From positions 10,174-43,763 of the forward strand of contig DBXG01000010.1 of the NCBI GenBank assembly GCA_002309215.1: 33,590 bases of DNA, read 5' to 3'. The translations under genes were made by a program, and so were the position numbers. The notes beneath the pieces are model-generated. The model did no database searches, was not told where the DNA came from, and saw only the letters and a list, made by a program, of their open reading frames with translations. Source of the stretch: Alphaproteobacteria bacterium UBA1218. Its GTDB lineage: Bacteria > Pseudomonadota > Alphaproteobacteria > Rs-D84. Shown here piece after piece: positions 9,601 through 18,100 of the stretch (positions within the stretch are counted from its first letter, which is position 1; each line of letters starts with the position of its first letter).

Positions 9601-10899
9601 GCGGGGCATAGTTATGATGTCACTTCTGATAGTTGTCAGCCATGTTCTGGGGCATCTTGTCCGGCAACTTATACAGAAGTTGTAAAACCTGTTGTGTGCC
9701 CTGCTACGGGGTCTCACTACACAGACCCATATCCAATCAATTTACAGGGGGGTTCTGGTGTAATGGAAATAGATATGCGAGATATGGAAATGGGTGTTGA
9801 ATCTTCTTATGGTACAACCCAGAATGAATGCGTCGCGATAAGATTGTATTATAACACTTCTACACCATTTATGTCTGCGTCCAGTATGGCAGATATGACA
9901 GCAAGCGATTATGTTGATGCAGGTGCGTCGGTTGCATTCTGTAAATATAATCCAAGTACTGGTTATTACGACGGGGATTGCACACCGAAATATTCATTGT
10001 GCTCAACTGATAATATCATGAGCCTGTTTGCTTCGGGTAATTCTGTTGGGGTTATGAAGGCGGTATTGGGTATAACCAGTGATGGCGCAGTTGGTAATTA
10101 CTTCACTGTTAAAAATCATAATTCTTTGTCGTCTGCAAGCACAAAGAACAGATGCAGTGGTGGCATCATATGTCCAGATGCAGGTGATTTTTCTAATATG
10201 AGTTTATCTGGGGCTGGTATGATGCAGATGGGTAATGATATGGAAGGTTCTTATGGTGAGACATCAGCAGACTGTTTATCAATGCGTGTGTATTATGATG
10301 ATGGTTCTGTGTTGTTTAATGGGTACAATCCAAGTATGGACATAAATGATTGGGTTGACGCGGGCGCTTCGATTGCATTCTGTAAATATAATACAGGCGA
10401 TTCAGCAACAGATTTGTGTACACCAAAGTATTCGCTGTGTTCAGACGATAATATGATGACATTGATGGGTGCTGGTAATGCGGCTGGTATAATGCAAGCG
10501 TTGTTGGGGGTTAACAATCCAAGTGCTTTGGGAACCTATTTCACAGAAACACCAAGTTCATTGGCGTCTGCAACGGCAACAAACAGATGTGGTGTAGATT
10601 GTACTTTGGTTGAAAATTCAACTGGAACTGACGATGGAAACGGTGGATGCGGTTGCGCAACTGGATATGAATGGAATTCGTCAACGGGTACGTGCGATGG
10701 AATAAGTGTAAGCATTAACTGGGCTGGGGTGAACGAACCTGGTGAGGCTGGAACTTGTACATATGGTGGTACTTTATCCACACCAACTGCACCGGAATTG
10801 ACTGGCTATGCGTTTGCTGGTTGGACAGTCGGTCATGTGGTTGCAAACAATAATGTACAAGAACAAGATAATGGCGAAGAAATTGGAAAGGGAGAATAA
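607..10899 (+). CDS. Giant secreted InlB-repeat / Cys-rich protein (A)
   Basis: This is a predicted exported or surface protein of 3430 aa. The exact role is unknown; adhesion or envelope structure is a guess. The ATG at 607 is preferred over an in-frame GTG at 580, because GGGAG (591-595) sits 11 bp before it and the protein then begins with a clean signal peptide (residues 1-27, cleavage after AFA). Residues 28-1830 are 16 tandem units ending in YAKW or a variant, related to InlB B-repeat/Flg_new domains. Most units carry a Cys pair spaced 14-16 residues apart (GWCAF...YDCQNP). Residues 1837-3365 are Cys-rich, with CPxGxYC-like units (CPVGHYCPG) and recurring unassigned modules, including a 228-residue near-duplication. 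The last 60 residues match the end of protein B. The reading frame is intact over 10.3 kb. The domain families are recognised by motif only. Convergent assembly from repeats makes one-to-one orthology unlikely. Confidence 0.85.
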   Translation: MLFQNGIKRILKALVIAFVMLVSPAFATEYNIYYNSMGADTEASSNPVQYYVDGSTVYYKTDVNASSWSSTNGSYVLNSPSKSGYGLDGWCVFNSQSAAAAANYDCQYPIEMLTANSDYDGGNNVVNVSNTGNLYLYAKWASPYTITYDSMGADTEASSNPVRYYVHDSMLYYKNDVNASSWDSTNGFYLLNSPSKSGYGLAGWCAFSSQSAAAAANYDCQNPKQYLAVGSSYTGSKYLNVSSNPGNYYLYAKWAPVYSITYDSMGADAEASNSPVQYYVDGSYLYYNRVYDVWDSTSYSASLGTPSKSGYVFAGWCAFESESDAATAGYDCQNPKTSLTANSSYSGSGYLNVSNGGNYYLYAKWTPVHSITYNSMGADNEASGKPVRYYVYGSTLYYKTDVNASSWDSSTTYKFLGQPLKSGYAFAGWCAFESESAAATANYDCQNPKTSLTANSSYSGSNYLNLSVSSNVRDWYLYAKWTLQTYTITYVLDGGTNHPSNPATYTTEDTITLRDPTKDGYAFVGWYGNSSFVDTSVAEITSGSYWDKTFYAKWVPVSYDIHYYDREGQNIVEISGSPVQYYVDNSKLYYKEDDARWFYTTDSANDFSKPTNKTDFAFEGWCVFSSTSEAAAANYTCENPKRFYTINSYYDDSNAGLNVSNTGDLYLYAKWLPAYTIHYDNNVSALNGATVTPASSNPAQYYINYSLFPGTRTLFYRTDINTNSWSGNNGNVTINLRSPSVSSGFIFGGWCVFENAQADVEYAVENNCQNPVNYLSTNSSASGYYRVSSDTGDLYLYARWLPIYNITYDSMNADTEASSNPVQYYADGSKLYYKTNANASYWNNTNSSQSLGTPTKTGYTFLGWCAFSSAQVDKEDAVANHCDNLIQNLSALNTGDLYLYAKWGQGHDIYNIYYYDDSIYPTFEISGTPEQYLVDGTRLYYKSSSWYNTNSSQSLSAPTKTGYAFVGWCAFNSASDAASANYACQNPVEYLTANSNYSGSEYLNVSSNPGNYYLYAKWTPIYSITYNSRGADTEASNSPVQYYVDGSTLYYKTDANASSWTYTSSARSLGAPTKNGYGFAGWCAFSSTSDAVSANYDCANPVLALTTGPTDIYYLGNSDYLNVLSNPGNYYLYAKWTPIYSITYDSRGADTEASDNPVIYYIAGSVLRYKVSSNNDWYYDQIYKGLDAPTKNGYGFVGWCAFSSTSEAASANYDCQNPVWALTTQTSEYYTGDAYLNVLNTGDLYLYAKWAPIYSITYNSMGADAEAANNPVLYYTGSSKVYYKTDANAGSWSPSWGATGYNRVSLHAPTKTGYVFTGWCAFSSTSDAATANYDCQEPNQDLLAGDGGTGSLNVSNTGNLYLYAKWVPIYSITYDSRGADTEASDNPVQYYVYDSRLYYKTDASASYWSSTGGSYTLNSPTKSGYIFSGWCAFSSTSDAATAGYDCQNPKTSLTANSSYSGSGYLNVSNGGNYYLYAKWKPISTIYYDNNVSVLGSGATVTSASNNPVQYYLYVPTQGTDIINFYYKTDANASSWNWGNLYGYAMSLNAPSTTAKFDFVGWCAFNSTSAAASANYDCQNPVKYLMANSNYYTGSQYLNVSNTGDLYLYAKWAPIYSITYNSMSSSITNLNTIDYYYIYNNNLYSKTKDYGWNYYSHDSIGLPYPSDSSDEHFLGWCVFESESDAISANYTCMQPKIDLTINSANDVYPWYYNVSNPSDLYLYAKWTPIYSISYDTTGATYVPDNPISYWYDGIEYHYNYNSWSVQGVSMNLSSPSGEQSFSGWYVCTSQQNDVYAAAANSNDCTFFADNGSGETSVSGIYGSDLYMYASFGPQTIQCSAGQYAYHNGVNLSCQPCPQNFYCDGMNLSGGSDLTEEDNGKYACGTQYSNRTYHSDRLYSNSDATSEAGCGVCPRFPGYSKNSGDEHYVPIKAEEPYNFFYSSNTDPVWKDFNGDGIGSASECIKPAYAINLETLKCSTPAAQLQAQFGDYYYALGLDQPCNPNNIEAGLMSCNYDVSTGNYTGCSSMVTVCDATDLQSLAGLFMGNTASTDAFLNMELERKGLSQSTVNWNTLFKQNNSYINDVSTLSSSANITKSSVGCDTHACEAGEYARIEYVNGVGTASCEPCTAGSFCPDSKTYSFANGDFVVDPTNSNVYTAGKFACPAGSTSAAESETCTCVSGSEYNPAGNSTVNVSVGNMSTTKTPEVITLTDEDDNEYYACANVYVSAINSTAFNSWVSGGMSSDDLLTQAGARVVMCKYNAEDSKYNLCSPAFTACNGTIAQLMLAPTGMIIDNLAQMFDPESSSLPDDIFEEVSTTLGVDSIQTINACPDPNMPQAIGGSCATGYYWENYYDEDRYVYTGNNCCPNGYACCLAGTAYDPSGKVERCEDCSGEASCPATYTERLVCLSGTYIDQSAIGTNAQCVECPVGHYCPGVSVAWDGQSTLTDAEAGKFACADGSYADETGLTSCKVCTNGMSTGGATGSTSDSACSVTTCVDDLQYNRYDPAGTTYVDRKSSAFVTFYDIKNESTYQKCTKAYVTVLDNTVFANGIANATADELSKAGMRLILCTYNNTTGKYTDCSYAVPACDATYRGMMLGYNTTDQIATAVATGYGAPYLPSVVMANADASGALGIDGIRNFYGTASGGTPTCAASCSVNPPYEWESYTNDKEETYYTGNTCCPKNHACCIAGWKYNEETGRCAECSGSDCPVTYTKSAVCPAGTYINQSAIGTDNQCVSCEAGSYCPGIVWDVTTTFDSGKYTCEPNTFSGANATECTPCPAGATTATSGSTSISACQCPSGSATNPAGNTIINVSVGGMSTVKTPEPITLTDDNDNEYQACANVYVSALNSTAFNSWVSGGMSSDDLLTQAGARVVMCKYNAEENKYNLCSPAFTACNDQIAQLMLAPTGTVISNLVQMFGGGSSLPDDSFEQVPNTLGIDALQTANACPDPQIQQYMPLIYGSCATGYYWENYYDKDKDRTVYTGNNCCPNGYACCLAGHSYDVTSDSCQPCSGASCPATYTEVVKPVVCPATGSHYTDPYPINLQGGSGVMEIDMRDMEMGVESSYGTTQNECVAIRLYYNTSTPFMSASSMADMTASDYVDAGASVAFCKYNPSTGYYDGDCTPKYSLCSTDNIMSLFASGNSVGVMKAVLGITSDGAVGNYFTVKNHNSLSSASTKNRCSGGIICPDAGDFSNMSLSGAGMMQMGNDMEGSYGETSADCLSMRVYYDDGSVLFNGYNPSMDINDWVDAGASIAFCKYNTGDSATDLCTPKYSLCSDDNMMTLMGAGNAAGIMQALLGVNNPSALGTYFTETPSSLASATATNRCGVDCTLVENSTGTDDGNGGCGCATGYEWNSSTGTCDGISVSINWAGVNEPGEAGTCTYGGTLSTPTAPELTGYAFAGWTVGHVVANNNVQEQDNGEEIGKGE
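1572..1697 (+). repeat. 126-bp perfect repeat, copy 1
   Basis: This segment is identical at every base to 4914-5039, 3342 bp downstream (1114 codons, in frame). It lies in repeat unit 3 and covers the second half of the unit, from the Cys-pair region to just before the final YAKW tryptophan. Confidence 0.95.
4914..5039 (+). repeat. 126-bp perfect repeat, copy 2
   Basis: Identical to 1572-1697. It lies in unit 13, while the first halves of units 3 and 13 differ. The pattern fits gene conversion or recombination between units rather than whole-unit duplication. Confidence 0.95.
7129..7812 (+). repeat. 228-codon Cys-rich block in A, copy 1
   Basis: Encodes residues about 2175-2402 of A. Order: a short Cys-X-Cys start, NVSVGNMST, then a module CANVYVSA...ARVVMCKYN...CSPAFTAC, then a GYYWENYY...NNCCPNGYACCLAG segment, ending in CPATYTE. 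It is closely matched by 8992-9678. A more diverged third version lies between the two copies (about 8100-8760). Confidence 0.85.
8992..9678 (+). repeat. 228-codon Cys-rich block in A, copy 2
   Basis: This is the protein-level near-duplicate of 7129-7812. Long identical stretches include the STAFNSWVSGG and ARVVMCKYN regions. Small length changes occur around the SSLPDD and PDP segments. Confidence 0.85.
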
Positions 10900-10900
10900 C

Positions 10901-10949
10901 CTGGTAACGAAGTAGAGAAAGCGAGATAGACTGGAACGAAGTAGAAAAA
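10901..10949 (+). repeat. Imperfect 30-bp-spaced direct repeat between A and B
   Basis: CTGGTAACGAAGTAGAGAAA (10901-10920) recurs as CTGGAACGAAGTAGAAAAA (10931-10949), with one base deleted and one changed. It starts two bases after the stop codon of A. Function unknown. Confidence 0.6.
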
Positions 10950-10966
10950 CAAACAAACCAAACAGT

Positions 10967-10979
10967 CCCCGTTTGGGGG
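10967..10979 (+). other. Small GC hairpin before gene B
   Basis: CCCC (10967-10970), loop GTTT, GGGG (10975-10978). It lies 12 bp before the ribosome site of B. No T-run follows, so it is not a terminator on this strand. It could mark an mRNA processing or stability site. Confidence 0.35.
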
Positions 10980-11002
10980 CAAAGAAAAAAAGGAGCAAAA
11001 AA

Positions 11003-12010
11003 ATGAAAAAAATGTTACTGATTGGCGGGATTATTTCAACGGTTCTGCCAGCAATGGCAACAGACTTGGACTTGTCTGATTACCATTTAGTAGATGGTGT
11101 GGGTGACACCTGTACTGGTCCAGAAGGTTATAGTGGATTTACGAGTGGTGAAGTTGACATGACACCGTTGTATATCCAACAGTGTGCCCCTGGTTCATAT
11201 TTAAATGTGACCAATCTGACACAGGTTGCGCAACATACAACAAATGATGAACTGGATTATTATTACATTGATGCATGTACACAATGTACTACTGGTCAGT
11301 ATTCGGCGGGTGTGTCTAACCCTGCACCAGATGCAAATGGTGTATTATCAACAACAGGTTTGCAAACCTGTCCAGAGACATATCCTTTGTCTGATGGCAC
11401 ACGTTCAAGTCAGAACGACTGTTATAAAACATGTAATAATGAAAATATAACAGCGACAATGAAGGCTAATATGAAGGCAAATGAAGTTATATATGCACAC
11501 AGCGGAACCGCACATTACGGAAACGATTGTGAAATGCATATTAACTCTTGCGCAGATGGTTATGAATTGCTAGACTTGGCAACAGGAGGAATATTTGCAA
11601 TAGAAAGTTCAGCATGGACTTTGACAAAAAGTGGTCGTTCATACGAAGGAACGTTTAGCTGTACCGATAATGTTTGCAATGCCCATTTAGGAAGCAGTAT
11701 CACTGTTCCAAGTAGCGCTTCTTATGACGATAATGCAGAATGTTTGGCGAGTTGTGGTTCAGAGAACGATTGGCAAGCAAGTATAGCAGCAGCCATAGCA
11801 GATGCAGCTAATAACAATTACTTGACAGACGGAACATCTTTCTGTGCTGCTAAGATTGTTAACATTAACTGGGCTGGCGTAGCTGATCCTGGTGATGCGG
11901 CAACTTGTACGTATGATGGTGCTTTGACTGCACCTGATGCTCCAGTTGTTAGCGGCTATGAGTTCGTTGGTTGGACAGTTGGTGAAGTCACAAACAACAA
12001 CAACGATTAA
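11003..12010 (+). CDS. Secreted Cys-rich protein (B), small relative of A and C
   Basis: Predicted exported protein of 335 aa, function unknown. The ATG at 11003 is chosen because AGGAG (10991-10995) lies 7 bp before it. The in-frame TTG at 10973 would add a charged stretch ahead of the signal peptide. The signal peptide is residues 1-19, ending PAMA. Residues 40-70 (VDMTPLYIQQCAPGSYLNV) resemble the N-terminus of C (ITMTPLFRRVCETGYYDKG). About 16 Cys residues follow in CPxx- and CTxC-type contexts. Residues 286-333 (INWAGV...TCTYDG...GYEFVGWTVG) match the C-terminus of A, a truncated InlB-like unit, and the protein ends in an Asn-rich tail. It lies 103 bp after A and 144 bp before C, probably in the same transcript. 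It could be a minimal member or accessory subunit of the family. Confidence 0.8.
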   Translation: MKKMLLIGGIISTVLPAMATDLDLSDYHLVDGVGDTCTGPEGYSGFTSGEVDMTPLYIQQCAPGSYLNVTNLTQVAQHTTNDELDYYYIDACTQCTTGQYSAGVSNPAPDANGVLSTTGLQTCPETYPLSDGTRSSQNDCYKTCNNENITATMKANMKANEVIYAHSGTAHYGNDCEMHINSCADGYELLDLATGGIFAIESSAWTLTKSGRSYEGTFSCTDNVCNAHLGSSITVPSSASYDDNAECLASCGSENDWQASIAAAIADAANNNYLTDGTSFCAAKIVNINWAGVADPGDAATCTYDGALTAPDAPVVSGYEFVGWTVGEVTNNNND

Positions 12011-12041
12011 TGTTAGTCAGTTAGAAAAGGTGAGAGAGGTT

Positions 12042-12080
12042 TGTGGTAGTTCTGGCGATAACAAGCCAGAACATACCGCG
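12042..12080 (+). other. Strong intercistronic hairpin between B and C
   Basis: GTTCTGGC (12049-12056) pairs perfectly with GCCAGAAC (12065-12072) across an 8-nt loop. After a one-base bulge at 12073 the stem extends through GGTA (12045-12048) with TACC (12074-12077). No T-run follows, so a simple intrinsic terminator is unlikely. A role in transcript stability, processing or differential expression of B and C is inferred. Confidence 0.55.
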
Positions 12081-12100
12081 GACCAAGGGAAACAAATAAA

Positions 12101-12130
12101 ATCTCCATAAAAACAAAAGGATATGGAGAT
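12101..12130 (+). other. Second inverted repeat upstream of C
   Basis: ATCTCCAT (12101-12108) and ATGGAGAT (12123-12130) are a perfect 8-bp inverted repeat with a 14-nt A-rich loop. It ends 24 bp before the start codon of C. It could be an operator or an RNA stem affecting translation of C, whose own ribosome site (TAGG at 12142-12145) is weak. Confidence 0.45.
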
Positions 12131-12154
12131 AAACAAATAGATAGGTATAGTGAT

Positions 12155-15100
12155 ATGTTAAAACGTATATTATTTATGATGATATCTGTATTTTCGCTGA
12201 TGCTGAATAGTGCTGTTACGGCAGAGGAGTATGACTATACCGTATTTAGAGATGTTGATGGTGTACCTGTTGCGGTTGATAATCCGCAATCTTGTTCTAC
12301 ATTTTTTGATATGTCCAATGGGGAAGATATCACAATGACCCCGCTGTTTCGTAGAGTATGCGAAACGGGATATTATGATAAAGGTGGATTAGTTTCTTTG
12401 GAAGATATAAGCAGTAATCCTGATACCTGTGTGCTTATTGCTAAAAATTGTGATCCTGGTGAGTATTTGGATTTTTCTGGTAATGAACCAATCTGCAAGG
12501 AATGTCCGGTTGGTTATTGGTGCCCAAGCAGATATTTGTCTGTGCAAACAGTAAATGATACTGTGTGTGGTGGCGTTAATAATGTTGCAGAAGGTGGAAT
12601 GACAGAGGAAAACAAAAGCTATAAATGGAGAAATAATCAATGTATAGATTCTGAAACGAACCAAGTTGTGGCAGGTATAACTTCTGAATCTGAATGTGGT
12701 TTTACATCCATTGGTAAATGTAAGTGTCCAGGTGACACAACAACCAGAGCGACCAAACAAGAAGGTTTTGGTTTACATTCAACCAGCATAGATGCGTGTG
12801 CTTATTATGATTTGGAACCAGGCGAACAATTAAAACGTTCAGTGGATACAGAACATAATTACCAATGGGAAAATGGTAAGTGCATTGATAAAGACACTAA
12901 TGAAGAAGTGACAAGCATAAAATCTTCTGTGTATTGTGGATACACTTATACAAAAGAAACTTGCGATGCAGATAATTTCTGTTTGGGTGGTGTGTTCACA
13001 GCTGCAAAGTACATGAATAGTATGAACGCCTGTCCTGATAAATACAATGATGTGGCGACACTTGAAACTTCGTCAGATTGTGCCACTGCCAGTACAAACG
13101 GATTTGCGTGGAATGCAACGCACAAGAAGTGTTTCATAGCGGGTACATCGATTGAAGTAAAAAATATTACTACAAGTGGTGCATGCACAAAAGCAAATGA
13201 AATAAAGGCCGATTTGGTATGGAATACAGAAAAGCAAGCGTGTTTGTTAAAGGGACATTCTGATACAGGGTCGTTCAGATGCTCTTATACCTGCCCTGCT
13301 GGTTATTATATGCATGTCGTAAATCAATATGATAATAATTTTCACAGCAGAAGTGTTCAGAGTTATTATACATCAGATTATTTCTTGGGTGGATGGCGCG
13401 CATTTTATACAACTTGCGAACCATGTCCTGTGGGGTCATACTGTCTGGGTAAGACTTTTTTCTTGGATGAACTACATAATGATACAAAATATCATGCGGA
13501 TACCTATTACGATAAAAATGACGCTAGCAAACGGGAACAGATTAAATATTATACAAATGACAAATCTTTTGGGATTACAGATTGTAATGATTATAAAGCT
13601 AATTCGACAACTGTAGACATGGGTAGTTATGAGGCAAGTCAATGTAAATCTTACTGCCCTGCTGGTCAATATTATAGTAAGGCTGCCGGTGAATGTGTGC
13701 TTTGCCAGAATGCAGGACTAGCTGATGATGCATATTGCCCTGGTGGAGTATTATATGACGAACATACTTCCGAAGACGTTGGTATCAGTACTTGTGAACA
13801 ACAAAATGTTATGGTGTATGGCTCTGGAATAAATAATGTTCATGATACTGTCTATATTCCAGCAGATGATAATACGAATCATTACATTCAACCAACAGAA
13901 GATAGAACTGCTTGCGCATGTCCAGCAGGCTACAAATGGAATAAAACAACACATGCTTGTTGTGAGCCGAATAAAGCGTGCTGTGGCGCAGGTCTGGATT
14001 TGCGCACTTATTCTGATGATTCATATGAATGTAAACCATGTGGTAGTGGAAACTCTGAAGAAGATGCCGCGTGTGATTTGATATGTGACGTGAACGGGGA
14101 ACAATCATCAGACTGCACTGCATGTAGGAGCAAGGCGTGGTGTCCAGGAACTGTGTTGATTATCGATACACCTTGTGTGCTTAAGGCAAATCAATACAGA
14201 GGTGAAGATAATAAATGTTATGACTGTGGAGCAGGAGCAGAACCAGTGTATAATAACGCTAAACACGAATACACATCGTGTGCATGTACATTGGAAAAAA
14301 TGACGGCAGATATGAATGCAAATAGCGGTCAAAATCTTTTCCCAGAATTAAAAGATGACCCAAATCCTGGACTTGTCCGTTCGTGGGATAATGGTGTTTG
14401 CGAATTAGATACATATTATGTTGGGGTAAGATATACTAATATAGATTTGAATGGTTCTGTGTATGAACATGGTAAATCTTGTAGTTGGTATCTTGGCTGT
14501 GATTACTGGTACCAGTATTATAAATATGGTCAAATCAGAAATAAAAACGGCAATTATGTTGCTGGGGACTCTTTTGTGGTAGATTGGAATCCATCAGAAA
14601 CTGGGTACAATTTCTCGAATCCTGTCACACCAGAAGAAGGTTTAGCAGATCCAGAATCAGAATCCATGCGTGCACGTAAAGTCAAAAATGGGTATGTGTT
14701 TGCAGGTTGGTGTCGCGAAGCAGACTTCTGTTGTCCTGCGGGATACAAAGTGCAACCTTTAGAAGGTGGCAAGCAAGAATGTGTGATATGTCCGAATGGT
14801 GATAAGACATCTGAAGCATGCAATGGTTCCAAATGGCTTGCCCCAGATACAAAGCCAGTTATATATACAAAAGCAGAAGAAAACAGAATAAAACCAGAAA
14901 GCTTTAAGTATCATGCGATGATGGTTGCTGATACCATTTGTGCAAAGGGGCAAACATTGAACACTGCAACAGTACCAGTATCATGTATGGATTGTCCTGT
15001 GGGTCATTATTGTCTTGGTGGTAAACTTTCACCAAGGAAACTGGAAAAGTATCCTTGTCCGAAAGGTACATATCGTGAATATACAAAAGGCACACAGGAA

Positions 15101-18100
15101 GAGTATTCTTATGATCCAGAACACCCAGATACTTATGATGGTTGCAAACCTTGTACAGTCGGTGTTTCAGAGGAATTGAGCAGAATAGCAGAAACCGATA
15201 TCCAGGTGCCGACAGTTAACGGCTTAACGACTCAACAAAGTGCCTCTACTTCGGTTGGTCAGTGTGGTTATTATTGCGAAGAGAAATTTTATGATGCCGC
15301 AGACAATAGATTTATGTGTGATGTGTCATGTCCTGCTGGTTATTATTGTCCTGCCGGTGGCCCAGAACCTGGGTACACAAAATACAGAACGAAATTCTTT
15401 GATTGGGAAGACCAAGGTAAAGAAAAAATGCTTTGCCCAGGTGGATTAAGTTCTGACGCTGGTGCAAGACAATGTTATACAGACCCTGGCTGTACGACCA
15501 AGCACTATAAGTGGGAAAATGACGAATGTATCGATGAAGATACAGGTGTAGCGGTGTTGGTGCCAGAATCAGACTGTGTTTATACAGGTTATTATAAAAA
15601 GAAAGATACAGTTACTGGGGCTTATGTTTGTGTAAAATGTGGTGCAAATGATCCACTTACAGATTCATATTTCTACTGCCCGGGATTTGATAAGTTAAAT
15701 ATTGATTTGGTTGACTATAAAACAATACACAAGGATTTTGGGGGTAGATATACTTGTGAGGAAAATCCAGTGACTCATATCAAAAGAATATCTGATGATA
15801 ATGCAGATCATTGTTATGAATTACCTAATGCTGGAAGATATACAGATCCAGAAACTGGGCTTCCAGAACCTTGTAATGAAAACTTTTTCTGTACAGGTAA
15901 AGAAGAAAATGGCGTCTTGGGTCGGCAGAGATGTCCATACGGATCTGTGTCCAGCATCGGTGCACAATTTATTACAGACTGTCACTGTGTTTCGGGTGAA
16001 AATTACAGACCTGATGGGGTGTATTATGAAAAAGGTGCAGAGCTGGTACAATATGGTTCTACATTAAATGATTTTGCTTGCGTGAACACATATTTGGTGG
16101 TTGATAATACTGCATCTTATGAATCTGCTGAAGATTCTATATCAAATGCAAAAGCAAAAGTTGTTTCTTGTGCATGGGTTAATACTCAAGAACATCCAGA
16201 TGAAAATGCTGCGCCAGATGGGAAATATAGCAATTGTACTGAAAAGGCTGTAGATATTTGCTATAAATCTATTTGGAACAATACGGTTGTTGGATCAAAT
16301 GTGTCTGCAGATGATTCAAGCTATGTTTCAACAGCTGATGTGTTAACGTGGCTGGCCGGTGCTTTGTACACTAATACAGAACAACAAACAATCCAACATT
16401 TGATGTCTAAATTATCACGTGTATCTAATGTCAAAAACATACCAACAGTTGATAATTGGCAGAGTTGTCAGAAGTCGAATCTGTGTATAGATAGTTTTTC
16501 TCATTACGATGACGTGATTGGTATATGTTATGCAGATATAACATACAAGGGTGTAGACGATGAAGATATTACATGGCCAGAGGATCCTGAGAATCCTGGT
16601 GAATATTTGTTGAATCCAACACAATATACGCCAGATATGTTGCCAATTATATTGCATAACCCAGAAAAACCACACCATGTATTCAACGGATGGTGCTTGA
16701 CTGGTGAATCCAAGACAGATTGTTTGGCAAACACTACACAGATAGCGTTTGATGAAGATGCAGATGATTTTGTTACATTTGTTGAACGCGTAATTCCAAA
16801 AGGGACTGTGGGGGATTTGGAGTTTACAGCTCAATGGGAAATGGTGTGTCCAGATGATTACAGCCATCATGATGGTGAGTTGACTGATGTGACCCAATGT
16901 TATGCAGTGGTTGAGTTTGATTCTAACAAATCAGGCATACCTAACCCTGAAAATCATATAGAACATTATTCAGAGGGGGCAACAACATACACATTGGCTA
17001 CATTACCAGAACTGCCTTCTGTGACAGGCTATAATTTTGGTGGTTGGTATGATAATGTTGCCATGACAGGTAATGCTGTGACCACAGAAACAGCGTTGAG
17101 TGGAGATAACACATTGCATGCAAAATGGTCGCCTATAACATACAGTGTTGCATTTGATGGCAATGGTGCGACAAGTGGTTCTATGGCAGATGAAACATTT
17201 GCATATAATGAATCAAAAGCATTAAGTACCAACGCGTTTGAGAAAACCGGCAATATCTTTGTTGGTTGGTGTAAAGGTTCGCCTGTATGCGATACTACGG
17301 ACACCGATTTCTATGCAAACGGAGCAGTTGTTTCTAACCTGACCACAACAGACAATGCAACAATCACAATGTATGCGAAATGGACGCCAATAACATACAC
17401 TGTGAAATTTGATGGCAATGGTGCGACAAGTGGTTCTATGGCAGATGAAACATTTGATTATGACGAACGCAAGGCTTTGTTAAAGAACGCATTTGAAAAA
17501 ACAGATTATGATTTTGTCGGCTGGTGCAAAGGTGTCACAGTGTGCAATGATTCAGACGTCAATTTCTATACAGATGAAGAAGAGGTATCTAATTTGGTAT
17601 CCGTTGATGCTGCAGAGAATATCGTGACCATGTATGCACAATGGAGAGCAGAAGGATGTAGTGATGCGTTCCCGATAAAAGATACAACGACAGGTGCTTG
17701 TTATGCGAACATTGTGTACAAAAACACAGAAGGAGCAAAGTGGTTGAATTCGCACAACCAGATTATTACAACTAATCCGGATCCGCAACGTTATAATGCG
17801 CTTGATTTACCGATAACTTTGTCTAAACCGAGAAAAGATAATTATACGTTCTTGGGTTGGTGTGAAAACGAAGAAATGACAGAAAATTGTGAGCTTGAAA
17901 AGACAATAGCGCTTGGCTCGACTAGGCACAAAACATTCTGGGCAAAGTGGGAACATTCGTGTATCAGTCATAAATACTTGCACATAGGTGATACGGCTAT
18001 ATGTTTGTACGAGGAAAAGCCAACATCACCGGCGTTGGCAATAAAGATAGACGGAACAGTATATTATGGTCACATGTGCAAAGACTGTAGCAAAACCATG

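Noticed and set aside
10973..11002. TTG start for protein B
   Set aside because: It adds a Lys/Arg-rich stretch before the signal peptide, while the ATG at 11003 has AGGAG 7 bp upstream.
10899..11003. Frameshift splitting one gene into A and B
   Set aside because: A ends with its own module and stop, and B has its own ribosome site and signal peptide. The shared C-terminus occurs in both, so this is paralogy rather than a break.
12042..12080. Intrinsic terminator between B and C
   Set aside because: The stem is strong but no T-run follows, so simple termination is not supported.
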